From a virus: DNA of 33,177 nucleotides. The position numbers and the translations under genes are program-made. Positions 16,390-23,213 of this stretch are shown piece by piece. Numbering within the stretch: the first letter of the stretch is position 1; every line of letters begins with the position of its first letter. The stretch covers positions 1 to 33,177 of IMG/VR virus record IMGVR_UViG_3300043424_000089. One strand, written 5' to 3'. The notes beneath the pieces were generated by a model. The model had not been told where the DNA came from and searched no databases. It saw only the letters and a list, made by a program, of their open reading frames with translations.

Positions 16390-17553
16390 ATGCACGTTGA
16401 TGAAGGTTTATTTGAATACTGCACTCCGCGTCAAAGGGAAATCCTTGAGGCGATTATAGCCGCTGGTGGCAATGGGAAATTTGCCAGTGAGGCGCTTGGC
16501 GTGCGCCGTCAATATCCGTCTGAAGTGCTTGCTATTGTTCAAGCCAAGGCGGCAAAGCGCGGCTATTCGCCAGACCACTCAATGACCAACACTGTGCCGC
16601 TTGGCTTTAAGGTCAAGGGCGTTTCCACCTATTACGACGATCACGGCAATGTTCGTGGGCAATGGGTTAAATCATCCGCTGATGAGGATGAGCGCGAAAG
16701 GCTGCTGCGCGCTGCGGTTGATGCAATGGCTGGTGAGATTGCCCCTGCCGCACCCGTTACCAAGTATGGCGCGCACCTAGACGAACTCTGCACGCTTTAC
16801 ACGTTCACCGATTACCACCTTGGGATGCTGGCTTGGCACAAGGAAGGCGGCGACGATTGGGACAGCAAGATTGCTGAAGAGATTGGCGCAAAGGCCATGA
16901 AGGCGCTGGTGGATCAATCCCCAGCCTCTAAAATGGGCGTTGTGAACATCCAAGGCGATTTCATGCACTATGATAGCCTTGTCGCCGTAACGCCTACTCA
17001 CGGCCATCCTCTGGACGCTGACACGCGTTTCGGGAACCTAGTTAGCGTTGCCATCCGCTTTATTCGCCATCTAGTGCAATACGCGCTGGAAAAGCACGAG
17101 CAAGTCACTCTGCTGATCTGCGAAGGCAACCACGATCTTGCATCGTCAATCTGGCTGCGCAAATTGTTCGGCGCGCTTTATGAGAATGAGCCGCGCATTA
17201 TCGTGCATGATAGAGAGTTGCCTTATTATGTGATCGAATGGGGCAATACGATGTTAGGCTTCCATCACGGCCACATGAAGAAGAACGATCAGCTTCCAGC
17301 TTTGTTTGCTGCGCAGTTCCGTGAGGCTTGGGGCCGTTGCTCAAAGGTCTATATCCACACAGGCCATCGCCACCACAAAGAGGATAAAGAGCATACGGGC
17401 TGCCGAGTTATCCAACACACAACGCTGGCCGCACGCGATGCTTATGCAGCCCGTGGCGGTTGGTGGTCTGAACGCGCAATTACTGCTATAACCTATCATA
17501 AGAAATATGGCGAAGCTGGCAGCGTTACAGTAACGCCCGAAATGCTGGGATAA
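16390..17553 (+). CDS. Calcineurin-like metallophosphoesterase with N-terminal helix-turn-helix
   Basis: 387 aa. All metal-binding motifs of the calcineurin/Mre11-type superfamily are present: D141-x-H143 (TFTDYHLG), GD at 189-190 (NIQGDFMHYD), GNHD at 246-249, H293-G-H295 and GHRHH at 325-329. Residues about 12-60 look like a winged helix or HTH (RQREILEAIIAAGGNG...ASEALGVRRQ), so it may act on or near DNA. Such phage proteins are usually annotated as DNA repair exonuclease-like; substrate unknown. It sits inside the lysis block, an odd place for a nucleic acid enzyme, and may instead be a late packaging or DNA-end processing function. Confidence 0.85.
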   Translation: MHVDEGLFEYCTPRQREILEAIIAAGGNGKFASEALGVRRQYPSEVLAIVQAKAAKRGYSPDHSMTNTVPLGFKVKGVSTYYDDHGNVRGQWVKSSADEDERERLLRAAVDAMAGEIAPAAPVTKYGAHLDELCTLYTFTDYHLGMLAWHKEGGDDWDSKIAEEIGAKAMKALVDQSPASKMGVVNIQGDFMHYDSLVAVTPTHGHPLDADTRFGNLVSVAIRFIRHLVQYALEKHEQVTLLICEGNHDLASSIWLRKLFGALYENEPRIIVHDRELPYYVIEWGNTMLGFHHGHMKKNDQLPALFAAQFREAWGRCSKVYIHTGHRHHKEDKEHTGCRVIQHTTLAARDAYAARGGWWSERAITAITYHKKYGEAGSVTVTPEMLG

Positions 17554-17557
17554 GGTT

Positions 17558-18037
17558 ATGCTACCTAGATGGCTTGAGATTGCGATGTTCAATCGCGGAA
17601 CCCGTGAAATACCGGGACCAAAGCACAACACCAAAATCATTAGCTGGTTGCGTGATTTGAAGGCTTGGTGGTCTGACGATGAAACTGCATGGTGTGGCAC
17701 ATTTGTCGCACATTGCTTGCAAAGCGCCGATCTGCCAATTCCGACACATTGGTATCGAGCAAAGGCTTGGTCTGATTACGGATCGCACTTGCGGCCAGAG
17801 CGATTAGCGCCAGGTGCAATCCTTGTGTTTGATCGACAAGGCGGCGGCCACGTTGGATTTTACGTTGGGCAAGACACGCGCTATTATTATGTGCTGGGCG
17901 GTAATCAGGCAAATGGCGTTAACGTCATGAAGATTGCCCGCAGCCGTTGTATTGCAACACGTTGGCCGAAGGGCGTTCCCGTTGTCGGCAAACCTGTTAC
18001 AATGACAGGCGGCCTTGTGTCGCAGAATGAAGCATGA
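17558..18037 (+). CDS. Endolysin, NlpC/P60-CHAP-like amidase (TIGR02594 type)
   Basis: 159 aa. Family pattern: PRWLEIAM at the start, then AWCGTFVAHC with catalytic Cys46, GGGHVGFYVG with His98, and LGGNQ with Asn116, giving a Cys-His-Asn arrangement. It would cut peptide bonds in peptidoglycan. It has no signal peptide or transmembrane segment, so it needs a holin for export, and holin-like genes flank it. The ORF starts four bases after the phosphoesterase stop. Confidence 0.9.
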   Translation: MLPRWLEIAMFNRGTREIPGPKHNTKIISWLRDLKAWWSDDETAWCGTFVAHCLQSADLPIPTHWYRAKAWSDYGSHLRPERLAPGAILVFDRQGGGHVGFYVGQDTRYYYVLGGNQANGVNVMKIARSRCIATRWPKGVPVVGKPVTMTGGLVSQNEA

Positions 18038-18047
18038 GGAGTTGATT

Positions 18048-18215
18048 ATGTTGAATTGGGTTCTTGAGCGGCTGCGTGAGCCGTCAACTTATGCTGGCCT
18101 TGCTGGGCTGGCTCTTGCCTTTGGCCTGACGGATGCGCAGTGGGATGCTATTGCAACCGCTGTTGCTGGCGTTGCTGGTCTGGCCGCTGTTTTCTTGGCG
18201 GAAAAGAAGGCTTAA
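18048..18215 (+). CDS. Small holin-like protein
   Basis: 55 aa. ATG 18048 has a GAGGAG site at 18035-18040; the longer in-frame version starting upstream lies in the endolysin tail. The product begins MLNWVLERLREPSTYAGL and has two hydrophobic stretches (about 14-24 and 31-50: AIATAVAGVAGLAAVFLA) with a basic end, a recurrent small phage protein in alphaproteobacterial phages annotated as holin. Located between endolysin and spanins. Confidence 0.75.
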   Translation: MLNWVLERLREPSTYAGLAGLALAFGLTDAQWDAIATAVAGVAGLAAVFLAEKKA

Positions 18216-18216
18216 C

Positions 18217-18447
18217 GTGTCTCGGCTCCTGTCGATCTTTTCCGGCTTGATTGGCGTTGTATCAACCATTTTTTCTTGGTTGCGTGAACGCCAGATGGTT
18301 GAGAAGGGGCGGCAGGAGGCCGCTATTGAAGCAATTAAAAAGGTTGAGGAAAATGCTCAAAAAGCTGATCGCGCTGTTGCTGTTGATGATGCCAACCGCA
18401 CTGAGCGGCTGCGTAAACGCTTCAACCGCGCCGCTGGTGGTGAGTGA
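18217..18447 (+). CDS. Inner-membrane spanin subunit (Rz-like)
   Basis: 76 aa from GTG 18217 with AGAAGG upstream. An N-terminal signal-anchor (LLSIFSGLIGVVSTIFSWL) is followed by a long charged helix (QEAAIEAIKKVEENAQKADR) that would lie in the periplasm. A lipoprotein gene begins inside it in another frame, the classic Rz/Rz1 design. It is shorter than typical Rz (about 150 aa). With the partner it would fuse inner and outer membranes at the last step of lysis. Confidence 0.8.
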   Translation: MSRLLSIFSGLIGVVSTIFSWLRERQMVEKGRQEAAIEAIKKVEENAQKADRAVAVDDANRTERLRKRFNRAAGGE

Positions 18448-18577
18448 CTATTGCCGCATTGCCAAGCCGATTGCTTACGATAGCGCAAAGGACACGCCTG
18501 AAACAGTAAAAGACATTGAAGCGCATAACAGCCGTTGGGTTTGTGTCTGCGAAAACGATTGCCCGAAGGATAAGTGA
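18353..18577 (+). CDS. Outer-membrane spanin lipoprotein (Rz1-like)
   Basis: 74 aa from ATG 18353 (GAGGA just upstream), nested in the +1 frame of the Rz-like gene for 95 bases and then extending beyond it. It has a signal peptide MLKKLIALLLLMMPTALSGC with lipobox LSGC, the lipidated residue being Cys20. The mature part has three further Cys pairs or singles (DYC, CVCENDC), unusual for Rz1, which is normally Pro-rich. The stop overlaps the next start (TGATG). Confidence 0.82.
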   Translation: MLKKLIALLLLMMPTALSGCVNASTAPLVVSDYCRIAKPIAYDSAKDTPETVKDIEAHNSRWVCVCENDCPKDK

Positions 18578-18867
18578 TGGCAGAGAAGAAAGACCCACGG
18601 CTCAAGAATGCTGGCGTTGAAGGTTATAACAAACCTAAGCGAACGCCAAGCCATCCGACCAAAAGCCACGTTGTTGTTGCCAAGGAAGGCGACAAGGTAA
18701 AAACCATACGCTTCGGTCAACAGGGGGTTTCTGGCTCTCCGCCGCGTGAGAATGAAAGCAAGGCTGACAAGGCGCGCCGATCTGCATTCCGCGCCCGCCA
18801 CGCTGATAACATCGCGAAGGGCAAGCTGTCGGCAGCTTATTGGGCTTGGCGCGAGAAATGGTCGTAA
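18577..18867 (+). CDS. Basic phage protein (DUF6321-like)
   Basis: 96 aa, strongly basic, no membrane segment. The pattern KSHVVVAKEGDKVKTIRFGQ, then KADKARRSAFRARHADNIAK and AAYWAWREKW matches a widespread small phage family of unknown function (DUF6321 as I recall it). Basic charge suggests nucleic acid contact. It is coupled to both neighbours (TGATG before, TAATG after). Confidence 0.78.
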   Translation: MAEKKDPRLKNAGVEGYNKPKRTPSHPTKSHVVVAKEGDKVKTIRFGQQGVSGSPPRENESKADKARRSAFRARHADNIAKGKLSAAYWAWREKWS

Positions 18868-19265
18868 TGGCAAAGGGTAAGGTTCATTACTTCGACCCAG
18901 CCCAATGGCCGATCCACATTGGCTTCACTAGAGATGAGGAAGCCTTTAAGCGAGAAATGAAGCGGCTCAAGGTAGAGAACGCTAAGTTCATGCCTGATGA
19001 GACTGCAAACGCCGCCACAATCGTTCTAACGGGCGATAATAGCTATCCCTGCATCCTGATTACCTTGGGCGAGACAAAGGGCCGCACGATGGCCCAGATT
19101 GCAGCCCTGATCGCTCATGAAGCCGTTCACGTTGCTCAACAGCTATGGCAGCACATTGGTGAACAGGAAGTTGGCGACGAAACCGAAGCCTATTTCATCC
19201 AATGGGTAACTCAATCCTGCTTAGAAACATTTGACTGCTTTGAGCAGGAACCAACCCTTAATTAA
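18867..19265 (+). CDS. Putative zinc metallopeptidase-like protein (HEAVH motif)
   Basis: 132 aa from ATG 18867, which overlaps the previous stop; an upstream in-frame start at 18840 lies within the preceding gene. Residues 84-88 are HEAVH, preceded by a helix, and the downstream GDETEAYFIQ (about 103-112) supplies a Glu expected as third zinc ligand. This is the gluzincin-type arrangement found in small phage proteins of unknown substrate. No signal peptide. It is expressed with late genes, so it might process a virion or cell wall protein. Confidence 0.7.
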   Translation: MAKGKVHYFDPAQWPIHIGFTRDEEAFKREMKRLKVENAKFMPDETANAATIVLTGDNSYPCILITLGETKGRTMAQIAALIAHEAVHVAQQLWQHIGEQEVGDETEAYFIQWVTQSCLETFDCFEQEPTLN

Positions 19266-19277
19266 AAGGAACATATT

Positions 19278-19427
19278 ATGCCTCTTATCAAAGGTTATAG
19301 TCAAGAAAGCATTGGCAAGAATATCAGCCGCGAAGTTCGGCGCGGCAAAAGCCAAAAGCAAGCTGTAGCAATTGCGCTGTCTGTTGCAGAGGAAGCTAAG
19401 AAGGCCGCCCGTAAGCGCAAGCGTTAA
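19278..19427 (+). CDS. 49-aa basic protein (DUF6496-like)
   Basis: Short gene with AAAGGAA site before ATG 19278. The sequence MPLIKGYSQESIGKNIS, then KSQKQAVAIALSVAEEA and a KKAARKRKR tail fits a very common small phage and bacterial family (DUF6496-like) of unknown function; the basic tail suggests nucleic acid binding. It is the last plus-strand gene of the late block, and its stop TAA shares the TTAA at 19424-19427 with the stop of the opposing gene. Confidence 0.8.
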   Translation: MPLIKGYSQESIGKNISREVRRGKSQKQAVAIALSVAEEAKKAARKRKR

Positions 19428-19699
19428 TCGGCGCGCCTAGCTTGGGCCAGTATACGTTGCGCAAAGAAAATAACTTTCTCTGCATCATACTCGGCGCTTG
19501 TTCCGGGCTTGCCTTGGCCTTGGCGCTCTTTAGCAATCCGCCAGATTGCCTTGAGGATATTTCCTTCGGCGAATGTCATGCCGAGACCTTCAATGATATC
19601 ATTGGCTTCCGCGATGTATGGCTGATTGCTAGATGTAGGCTTGGCTACTTGCACTTTATAGTAATCAGACGATCCGCCTGTCAGTTTTACCTTTGACAT
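19424..19699 (-). CDS. DUF3310-like small protein
   Basis: 91 aa. The middle reads YIAEANDIIEGLGMTFAEGN followed by ILKAIWR, the core pattern of DUF3310 proteins (DIIEaL-F-GNv-KYlwR), some of which are called nucleotide kinase-related. It has a Lys/Thr-rich N-terminus and a helical C-terminus. It is last in the leftward recombination operon, separated from upstream genes by a strong hairpin, and converges on the late block with stop codons that overlap. Confidence 0.75.
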   Translation of the reverse strand: MSKVKLTGGSSDYYKVQVAKPTSSNQPYIAEANDIIEGLGMTFAEGNILKAIWRIAKERQGQGKPGTSAEYDAEKVIFFAQRILAQARRAD

Positions 19700-19718
19700 A
19701 CGTTCCCCTTATGAAAAT

Positions 19719-19746
19719 GGCCGGGAAGCCCCAACGCATCCCGACC
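19719..19746 (-). terminator. Hairpin in the leftward operon
   Basis: On the minus strand GGTCGGGA, 12-base loop, TCCCGGCC (8 bp with one T-G pair), followed by ATTTTC. It resembles a weak rho-independent terminator or attenuator between the 78-aa gene and the DUF3310-like gene. A second small inverted repeat, ctcaa/ttgag (19751-19755/19764-19768), lies just upstream in the direction of transcription. Confidence 0.55.
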
Positions 19747-19792
19747 ATCTCTCAACCGCCTGTTTGAGCGATTTCATGACAATAGATAATTA

Positions 19793-20029
19793 TTATTCGT
19801 CGTCAATAGTGACTTGCGGAGTTTCTGGCGGCAACTCCTCTGGGAGCCGCGCATAATCCTCCCCAGCGTTTATAATTTCCCTTAATGCGTCTTGAACAAA
19901 CTTCCCGCCGTCCCATTGCCCTCCAAGGATGCCGTTATAAACAACAGTTCCTTCCTTGTAATGCTTGGCAACTTTCATTCGGGCTTCTGGCATAAATTGA
20001 GCCATGTCATTCACCATAGTCGTTTTCAT
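19793..20029 (-). CDS. 78-aa acidic-tailed protein, unknown
   Basis: Overlaps the upstream gene by 23 bases. Met9 (start at 20005), four bases beyond the upstream stop and preceded by GGTGA, is an alternative start giving 70 aa. The sequence has a basic N-terminal half (ARMKVAKHYKEGTVVYN), a Gly-rich turn (GILGGQWDGGKF) and an acidic Pro-rich tail (PEELPPETPQVTIDDE). No family recognised. It lies within the ssDNA/recombination operon. Confidence 0.65.
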   Translation of the reverse strand: MKTTMVNDMAQFMPEARMKVAKHYKEGTVVYNGILGGQWDGGKFVQDALREIINAGEDYARLPEELPPETPQVTIDDE

Positions 20030-20222
20030 CAGTTATCACGCGCACACCCTTCGCTAGTCTCCATCGGCCATCTGCGCACTTCTCAGCAAGGCCCATGTCT
20101 ACTAGATGATCTAAAATAACTTCGACTTCATCAGGCGAAAGATCGTCATCCATTTCCAAGGCATTAAGATATTCCGCCGCAGCTTGTCGCTGCTCTGGTG
20201 TCATATTGGATGACTTAATCAT
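20007..20222 (-). CDS. 71-aa winged-helix-like protein, unknown
   Basis: Helical with the look of one small winged helix: TPEQRQAAAEYLNAL, DDDLSPDEVEVILDHLVDM, then GLAEKCADGRWRLAKGVRV as the wing. Its acidic first half and weakly basic wing would suit a DNA- or protein-binding regulator. Located just downstream of ssb, 11 bases away. No catalytic motif. Confidence 0.68.
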   Translation of the reverse strand: MIKSSNMTPEQRQAAAEYLNALEMDDDLSPDEVEVILDHLVDMGLAEKCADGRWRLAKGVRVITDENDYGE

Positions 20223-20233
20223 TCGCCCAACTC

Positions 20234-20635
20234 CTAAAAAGGCGTATCCGCATCGTCTAAATAATCATCACGTTGATAGCCGTTTTGTTTTGCTTTATCA
20301 TGCTCAGTTGGCTGGCGCGGTGATGAAGCGTTGTCTGATCGTGACATAATTTCAAGGCCATTGCTATCTACAGTTACCTTGTGCTGCGTTTTGCCTTCAT
20401 ATTCGTCAATCTCAAGTTCGCCTACAACGCTGACTTGCGTTCCCTTTAGCAAGTATGGGTGCAAGGACGTTGCGCGCTTGCCCCAGACGGAGCAGCGGAA
20501 CCAATTTGTTTTCTTGTTTTCCCCATATCCCTGCGATGCTCCCACTGGGAAGGTCAAAACGTCATCGCCGTTCTTGGTGCGCTTCAACTCAGCGTCTCGG
20601 CCCAAGTTGCCCTTTTGAATAATTACCTTTGTCAT
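20234..20635 (-). CDS. ssb: Single-stranded DNA-binding protein
   Basis: 133 aa. The N-terminal ~100 residues are an OB fold with the usual start (GNLGRDAELKRTKNGDDVLTF), the W-F-R-C-S-VWGK strand (NWFRCSVWGKRATSL) and VVGELEIDEYEGK. A flexible Asn/Gln-rich linker leads to the acidic tip DDADTPF, the signature that recruits recombination and replication partners (bacterial SSB ends DDDIPF). Shorter than host SSB (about 160-180 aa), as usual for phages. It belongs with ERF and the exonuclease in the same operon. Confidence 0.93.
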   Translation of the reverse strand: MTKVIIQKGNLGRDAELKRTKNGDDVLTFPVGASQGYGENKKTNWFRCSVWGKRATSLHPYLLKGTQVSVVGELEIDEYEGKTQHKVTVDSNGLEIMSRSDNASSPRQPTEHDKAKQNGYQRDDYLDDADTPF

Positions 20636-20637
20636 GC

Positions 20638-20874
20638 TTACATCCCCAGTGCTGAAATATATGTATCAAGAACAGCCTCCCATTCCTGCCGCTCATGCTT
20701 TTCCATTGCGCGCAGCTTTATGATTTGGCGCATAATCTTTGCGTCATAGCCACGCGACTTGGCTTCGGAATAGACTTCACGGATGTCATCCGAAATGCCT
20801 TTCTTTTCCTCTTCCAGACGCTCGATCCGTTCAATCAAAAGCCGCAATTCGTCGGCTGCTACCATCTCACTCAT
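20638..20874 (-). CDS. DUF2312 protein, GapR-like nucleoid-associated
   Basis: 78 aa, almost wholly helical: [40 protein letters not shown] and [20 protein letters not shown]. This is the DUF2312/GapR pattern. GapR of Caulobacter clamps overtwisted DNA ahead of forks and is largely restricted to Alphaproteobacteria, so this gene is the best host clue in the window. It sits between NinB and SSB genes and overlaps NinB by eight bases. Confidence 0.9.
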   Translation of the reverse strand: MSEMVAADELRLLIERIERLEEEKKGISDDIREVYSEAKSRGYDAKIMRQIIKLRAMEKHERQEWEAVLDTYISALGM

Positions 20875-21247
20875 AATAATCGCTCCATTTCACTTTGTGT
20901 TTCGCGCCGTATGCGCTGATGCACTCAATCAGGTCTGACATTTGGGCCTTAGTCAGCCGCGATGAATGAAAGCCAAGAGGGAAGGGCTTTCCGTCAATCC
21001 CATGCTCAAAGGTAACTTCATGACCACAGGCGGCCATAAAGATGCACTTCCAAACTTCTGGGATATGGGTTCGCCCTTCAGGCTTTGCACGGCTGATGTC
21101 AGACAACATTGCCCACATCTTTGCGTTCTGGTCATCACTGCGCTTCTCAGGGCTAATCTTGACCACCGCATTAGCTGGGGCTTTGTCGATTAGCTGCTTT
21201 GCCAGATCGCGCTGATACTGGCCGCGCAAGTGAACAACCTGTGACAT
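20867..21247 (-). CDS. ninB: NinB family recombination protein
   Basis: 126 aa. Family motifs: [17 protein letters not shown] (about 37-53), [40 protein letters not shown] and a C-terminal region [10 protein letters not shown]. NinB (lambda Orf) binds ssDNA and SSB and can replace RecFOR functions in phage recombination. Next to ssb and downstream of ERF and exonuclease genes, as expected. Confidence 0.9.
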   Translation of the reverse strand: MSQVVHLRGQYQRDLAKQLIDKAPANAVVKISPEKRSDDQNAKMWAMLSDISRAKPEGRTHIPEVWKCIFMAACGHEVTFEHGIDGKPFPLGFHSSRLTKAQMSDLIECISAYGAKHKVKWSDYYE

Positions 21248-21249
21248 TT

Positions 21250-21588
21250 CTAATCCCTTTCTATCGTGTCTAGTTTGTGGCGATGAGGGCTTTGACGAAA
21301 GAACTCCCGCGCCAAAGCCTTCATATCAATGCCGTGCGTTTTCTCAAATGTTTCTTCGCCCTGGCGGTGCTGTTGTGAATGGCAATCACGGCAAAGGCTA
21401 ATGCACCATTTGTCGCTAGGTTTGATGCCCATGCCGCCGTCAGTTCCACGGCGCACATGGGCAACTTCAATCGCCTCAGTCGTTCCGCAAGCGCAGCAAG
21501 CGAAGCCACGAACCCAAGCGCGATGGGCTGGGCTTCTCTTCCCCTTCTCCGCTTTGTCCGACTTTTGCTTTACTCTTTGTGGCAACAT
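21250..21588 (-). CDS. HNH nuclease-like protein (DUF968-type)
   Basis: 112 aa. A basic N-terminus is followed by CCACGTTEAIEVAHVRRG (about 31-48), where CxxC and Ala-His start the beta-beta-alpha metal fold, and SLCRDCHSQQHRQGEETF (about 69-86) with the second CxxC and paired His. Spacing resembles DUF968/Ref-type phage HNH proteins that work with recombination systems. Its first 113 bases overlap the upstream HTH gene in another frame, a long overlap for this compact genome. Confidence 0.82.
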   Translation of the reverse strand: MLPQRVKQKSDKAEKGKRSPAHRAWVRGFACCACGTTEAIEVAHVRRGTDGGMGIKPSDKWCISLCRDCHSQQHRQGEETFEKTHGIDMKALAREFFRQSPHRHKLDTIERD

Positions 21589-21802
21589 CTGTCTTTTCTC
21601 CCGTTAAGACATAGCGTGCAACACGGATCTCCTCTCCGTATCGGTTCACAATCGTGTGACGCATCGTCTTTATGTCATGCCCATCGTTGCGCAAATCGTT
21701 GATGCGCGATGCCAGTCGATAAACGCCAAGTTCGTTCAATGCTTCCATTGGGCTAATTGGCGCTTTGCGAAGCCAGCTTAAAACCATTTCATTCTGCGTC
21801 AT
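21476..21802 (-). CDS. Helix-turn-helix protein
   Basis: 108 aa from the ATG at 21802, which has AGGAG eight bases upstream; a longer version to 21862 would run inside the exonuclease gene. Residues 1-45 form a winged HTH: NEMVLSWLRKAPISPMEALN then GVYRLASRINDLRNDGHDIK, the pattern of the small phage HTH domain PF14090. The second half is Lys/Ser-rich, with a basic tail produced by overlap with the HNH gene. Probably a DNA-binding regulator or accessory to recombination. Confidence 0.78.
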   Translation of the reverse strand: MTQNEMVLSWLRKAPISPMEALNELGVYRLASRINDLRNDGHDIKTMRHTIVNRYGEEIRVARYVLTGEKTDVATKSKAKVGQSGEGEEKPSPSRLGSWLRLLRLRND

Positions 21803-22412
21803 GTGAAAATCTCCTGTTAAGGTCATCAATTTCACGCTCCACTTCTGACAAGAACTCGGCAACTTGCGCTTCTAAGTTTGCGATTGCCTCTTCATCCCTT
21901 TCAACGCGGGTGATGAACAATTGAAGGTGCGGGGGAAGGCGCGGATCAAAAGACACGAAGTCGCACCATTGACGATCCGTGCAACGCATTTGCCAAAGCA
22001 TCTGGCGCATATATTTGTTGGGCGCTTTCTGCACCTTCAGCGTTTCAATATGGGTTGTTGTGTTAGGACACTTAATTTCCAGCAGGCCATCATCGCCAAC
22101 AAGGCCATCAGGGCTTGCGTGAGTGTGCTTTAGCGTTGGATGCGGCGCAATGCCCAGTTCTTCGACAAACGTGCCTGTAGCGGCCTCATACGCCTTTCTT
22201 GCGTTATCCTCTTGAGCCGCCCCCCATTCCATAGCTGCGTTCTTGAACGTGTCGGCTGGGATGCCAGTGAGGCGCTCCGCGATGATCCTATTTTTCAAGT
22301 TATCACGCGAAGCGCCCCAGCCCCCCTTAGTAGTTGCAAGCGCATCGTTTAATTGGCTGGCCCCCAATGAGCCACAACGCGCTTGCAGCCACTCAGTCGA
22401 TCCCTGCTCCAT
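21789..22412 (-). CDS. YqaJ / lambda-exonuclease-like viral recombinase nuclease
   Basis: 207 aa from Met at 22412 (MEQGSTEWLQARCGSLGASQ), a start that matches the family and lies five bases after the ERF stop; the ORF is open further upstream but only into that gene. PD-(D/E)xK core: Glu68 in the EWGAAQEDNAR helix, Asp102 in SPDGLVG and Glu112-x-Lys114 in LLEIKCP. It degrades one strand from dsDNA ends, leaving ssDNA for the ERF annealing protein. The pair is the phage's recombination engine. Confidence 0.92.
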   Translation of the reverse strand: MEQGSTEWLQARCGSLGASQLNDALATTKGGWGASRDNLKNRIIAERLTGIPADTFKNAAMEWGAAQEDNARKAYEAATGTFVEELGIAPHPTLKHTHASPDGLVGDDGLLEIKCPNTTTHIETLKVQKAPNKYMRQMLWQMRCTDRQWCDFVSFDPRLPPHLQLFITRVERDEEAIANLEAQVAEFLSEVEREIDDLNRRFSHDAE

Positions 22413-22416
22413 GTTG

Positions 22417-22965
22417 TTAGCCTTTCTTCTTTTCGAGAACGCTAACAACATAGCCGAATTGATCCTGCGTCATTTCCTTTAGGCCATTGACCTTTAGCTT
22501 TTTGCAGATCGCCACAACATCAGAGCCAGTTTCCATAATTAGATCCTGCACCTGTTCAAGCTGCTCCATGCTAATCGTAGTTGGCGTTTCAATGGGCTTT
22601 GATGCGTCAATCGCGTCATGCTCGACAATCTCAAGTGCAGCCATGTAAAGGTAACGCCGCTGGTATGTCTCAACCGCGCCAAGGTTCTGGATCGGGTGCG
22701 TTCCCTTTAGATTGGCATCTGCCATTGGGCTGGTGAAGGTGATCCGCTCACCTGTTTCCACATCGACCACTTCCAAGCTGGCAATCTCTGGCGTGAACGA
22801 CACAATCGGGCAAAGGCCATATGTCTCGAACACTTGCAACGCCGGGATCAGGAAGTCGCCAAGTTCAAAGTAGGAATATCCGGCAAAGCTGTTCTTGCCT
22901 GACTTCTTTAGCGACTTGGCATGAAACGCGGCACGCGCTGCGTTAAGTTTAGCGTAAACTGTCAT
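22417..22965 (-). CDS. erf: ERF-type single-strand annealing protein
   Basis: 182 aa. The ERF signature is clear: KLNAARAAFHAKSLKKSGKN, FAGYSYFELGDFLIPALQVF, then a beta sheet with SFTPEIASLEVVDVETGERI and GAVETYQRRYLYMAALEI. The C-terminal part is a helical segment (EQLEQVQDLIMETGSDV). It anneals complementary ssDNA, partnered with the YqaJ nuclease encoded next to it and SSB further along. Confidence 0.93.
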   Translation of the reverse strand: MTVYAKLNAARAAFHAKSLKKSGKNSFAGYSYFELGDFLIPALQVFETYGLCPIVSFTPEIASLEVVDVETGERITFTSPMADANLKGTHPIQNLGAVETYQRRYLYMAALEIVEHDAIDASKPIETPTTISMEQLEQVQDLIMETGSDVVAICKKLKVNGLKEMTQDQFGYVVSVLEKKKG

Positions 22966-22966
22966 C

Positions 22967-23143
22967 TTAATTCCCCTTCACTTGGTTAAGGCGCTGGCGC
23001 AAATCTTCGGCAACCTCTGGATAGCGGTCTGCCATCGCAGCAAGAGTTTCCATTACATAGCCCAGCTTGAATGAGCAGCTATCGCCATAAGGGCCGCTGC
23101 GCGCTGCATCCAATAAAGCAGCAACAAGTTTCATGTTTTCCAT
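22967..23143 (-). CDS. 58-aa protein, first gene of the leftward operon
   Basis: The start chosen is the ATG at 23141-23143 (MENMKLVAALLDAARSGPYG), with GGGAGA just upstream and a good promoter about 30 bases away. The longer reading frame to 23239 would read through that promoter and add a spurious hydrophobic stretch. The product has two helices (SFKLGYVMETLAAMADRYPE, VAEDLRQRLNQVKGN). Unknown function; being first in the operon it may be an early regulator. Confidence 0.68.
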   Translation of the reverse strand: MENMKLVAALLDAARSGPYGDSCSFKLGYVMETLAAMADRYPEVAEDLRQRLNQVKGN

Positions 23144-23171
23144 TGCTTCTCCCTTCGTGTCTAACAAGGCC

Positions 23172-23199
23172 ATAATACGCATACCAAAGAGCATTGCAA
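23172..23199 (-). promoter_or_regulatory. Leftward early promoter
   Basis: On the minus strand TTGCAA (23199-23194), 16-base spacer, TATTAT (23177-23172), followed by a short leader and GGGAGA before the first leftward ORF. Drives the recombination operon. Its -35 overlaps the palindrome at 23194-23205. Confidence 0.6.
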
Positions 23200-23205
23200 G
23201 TGCAA
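23194..23205. promoter_or_regulatory. Candidate operator, TTGCA-AG-TGCAA
   Basis: Perfect 5-bp inverted half-sites around a two-base centre, placed between two divergent promoters and covering the -35 of the leftward one. It is a natural binding site for the 69-aa HTH protein encoded 61 bases to the right. No second copy was noticed in the region. Confidence 0.45.
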
Positions 23206-23213
23206 AAATGATA

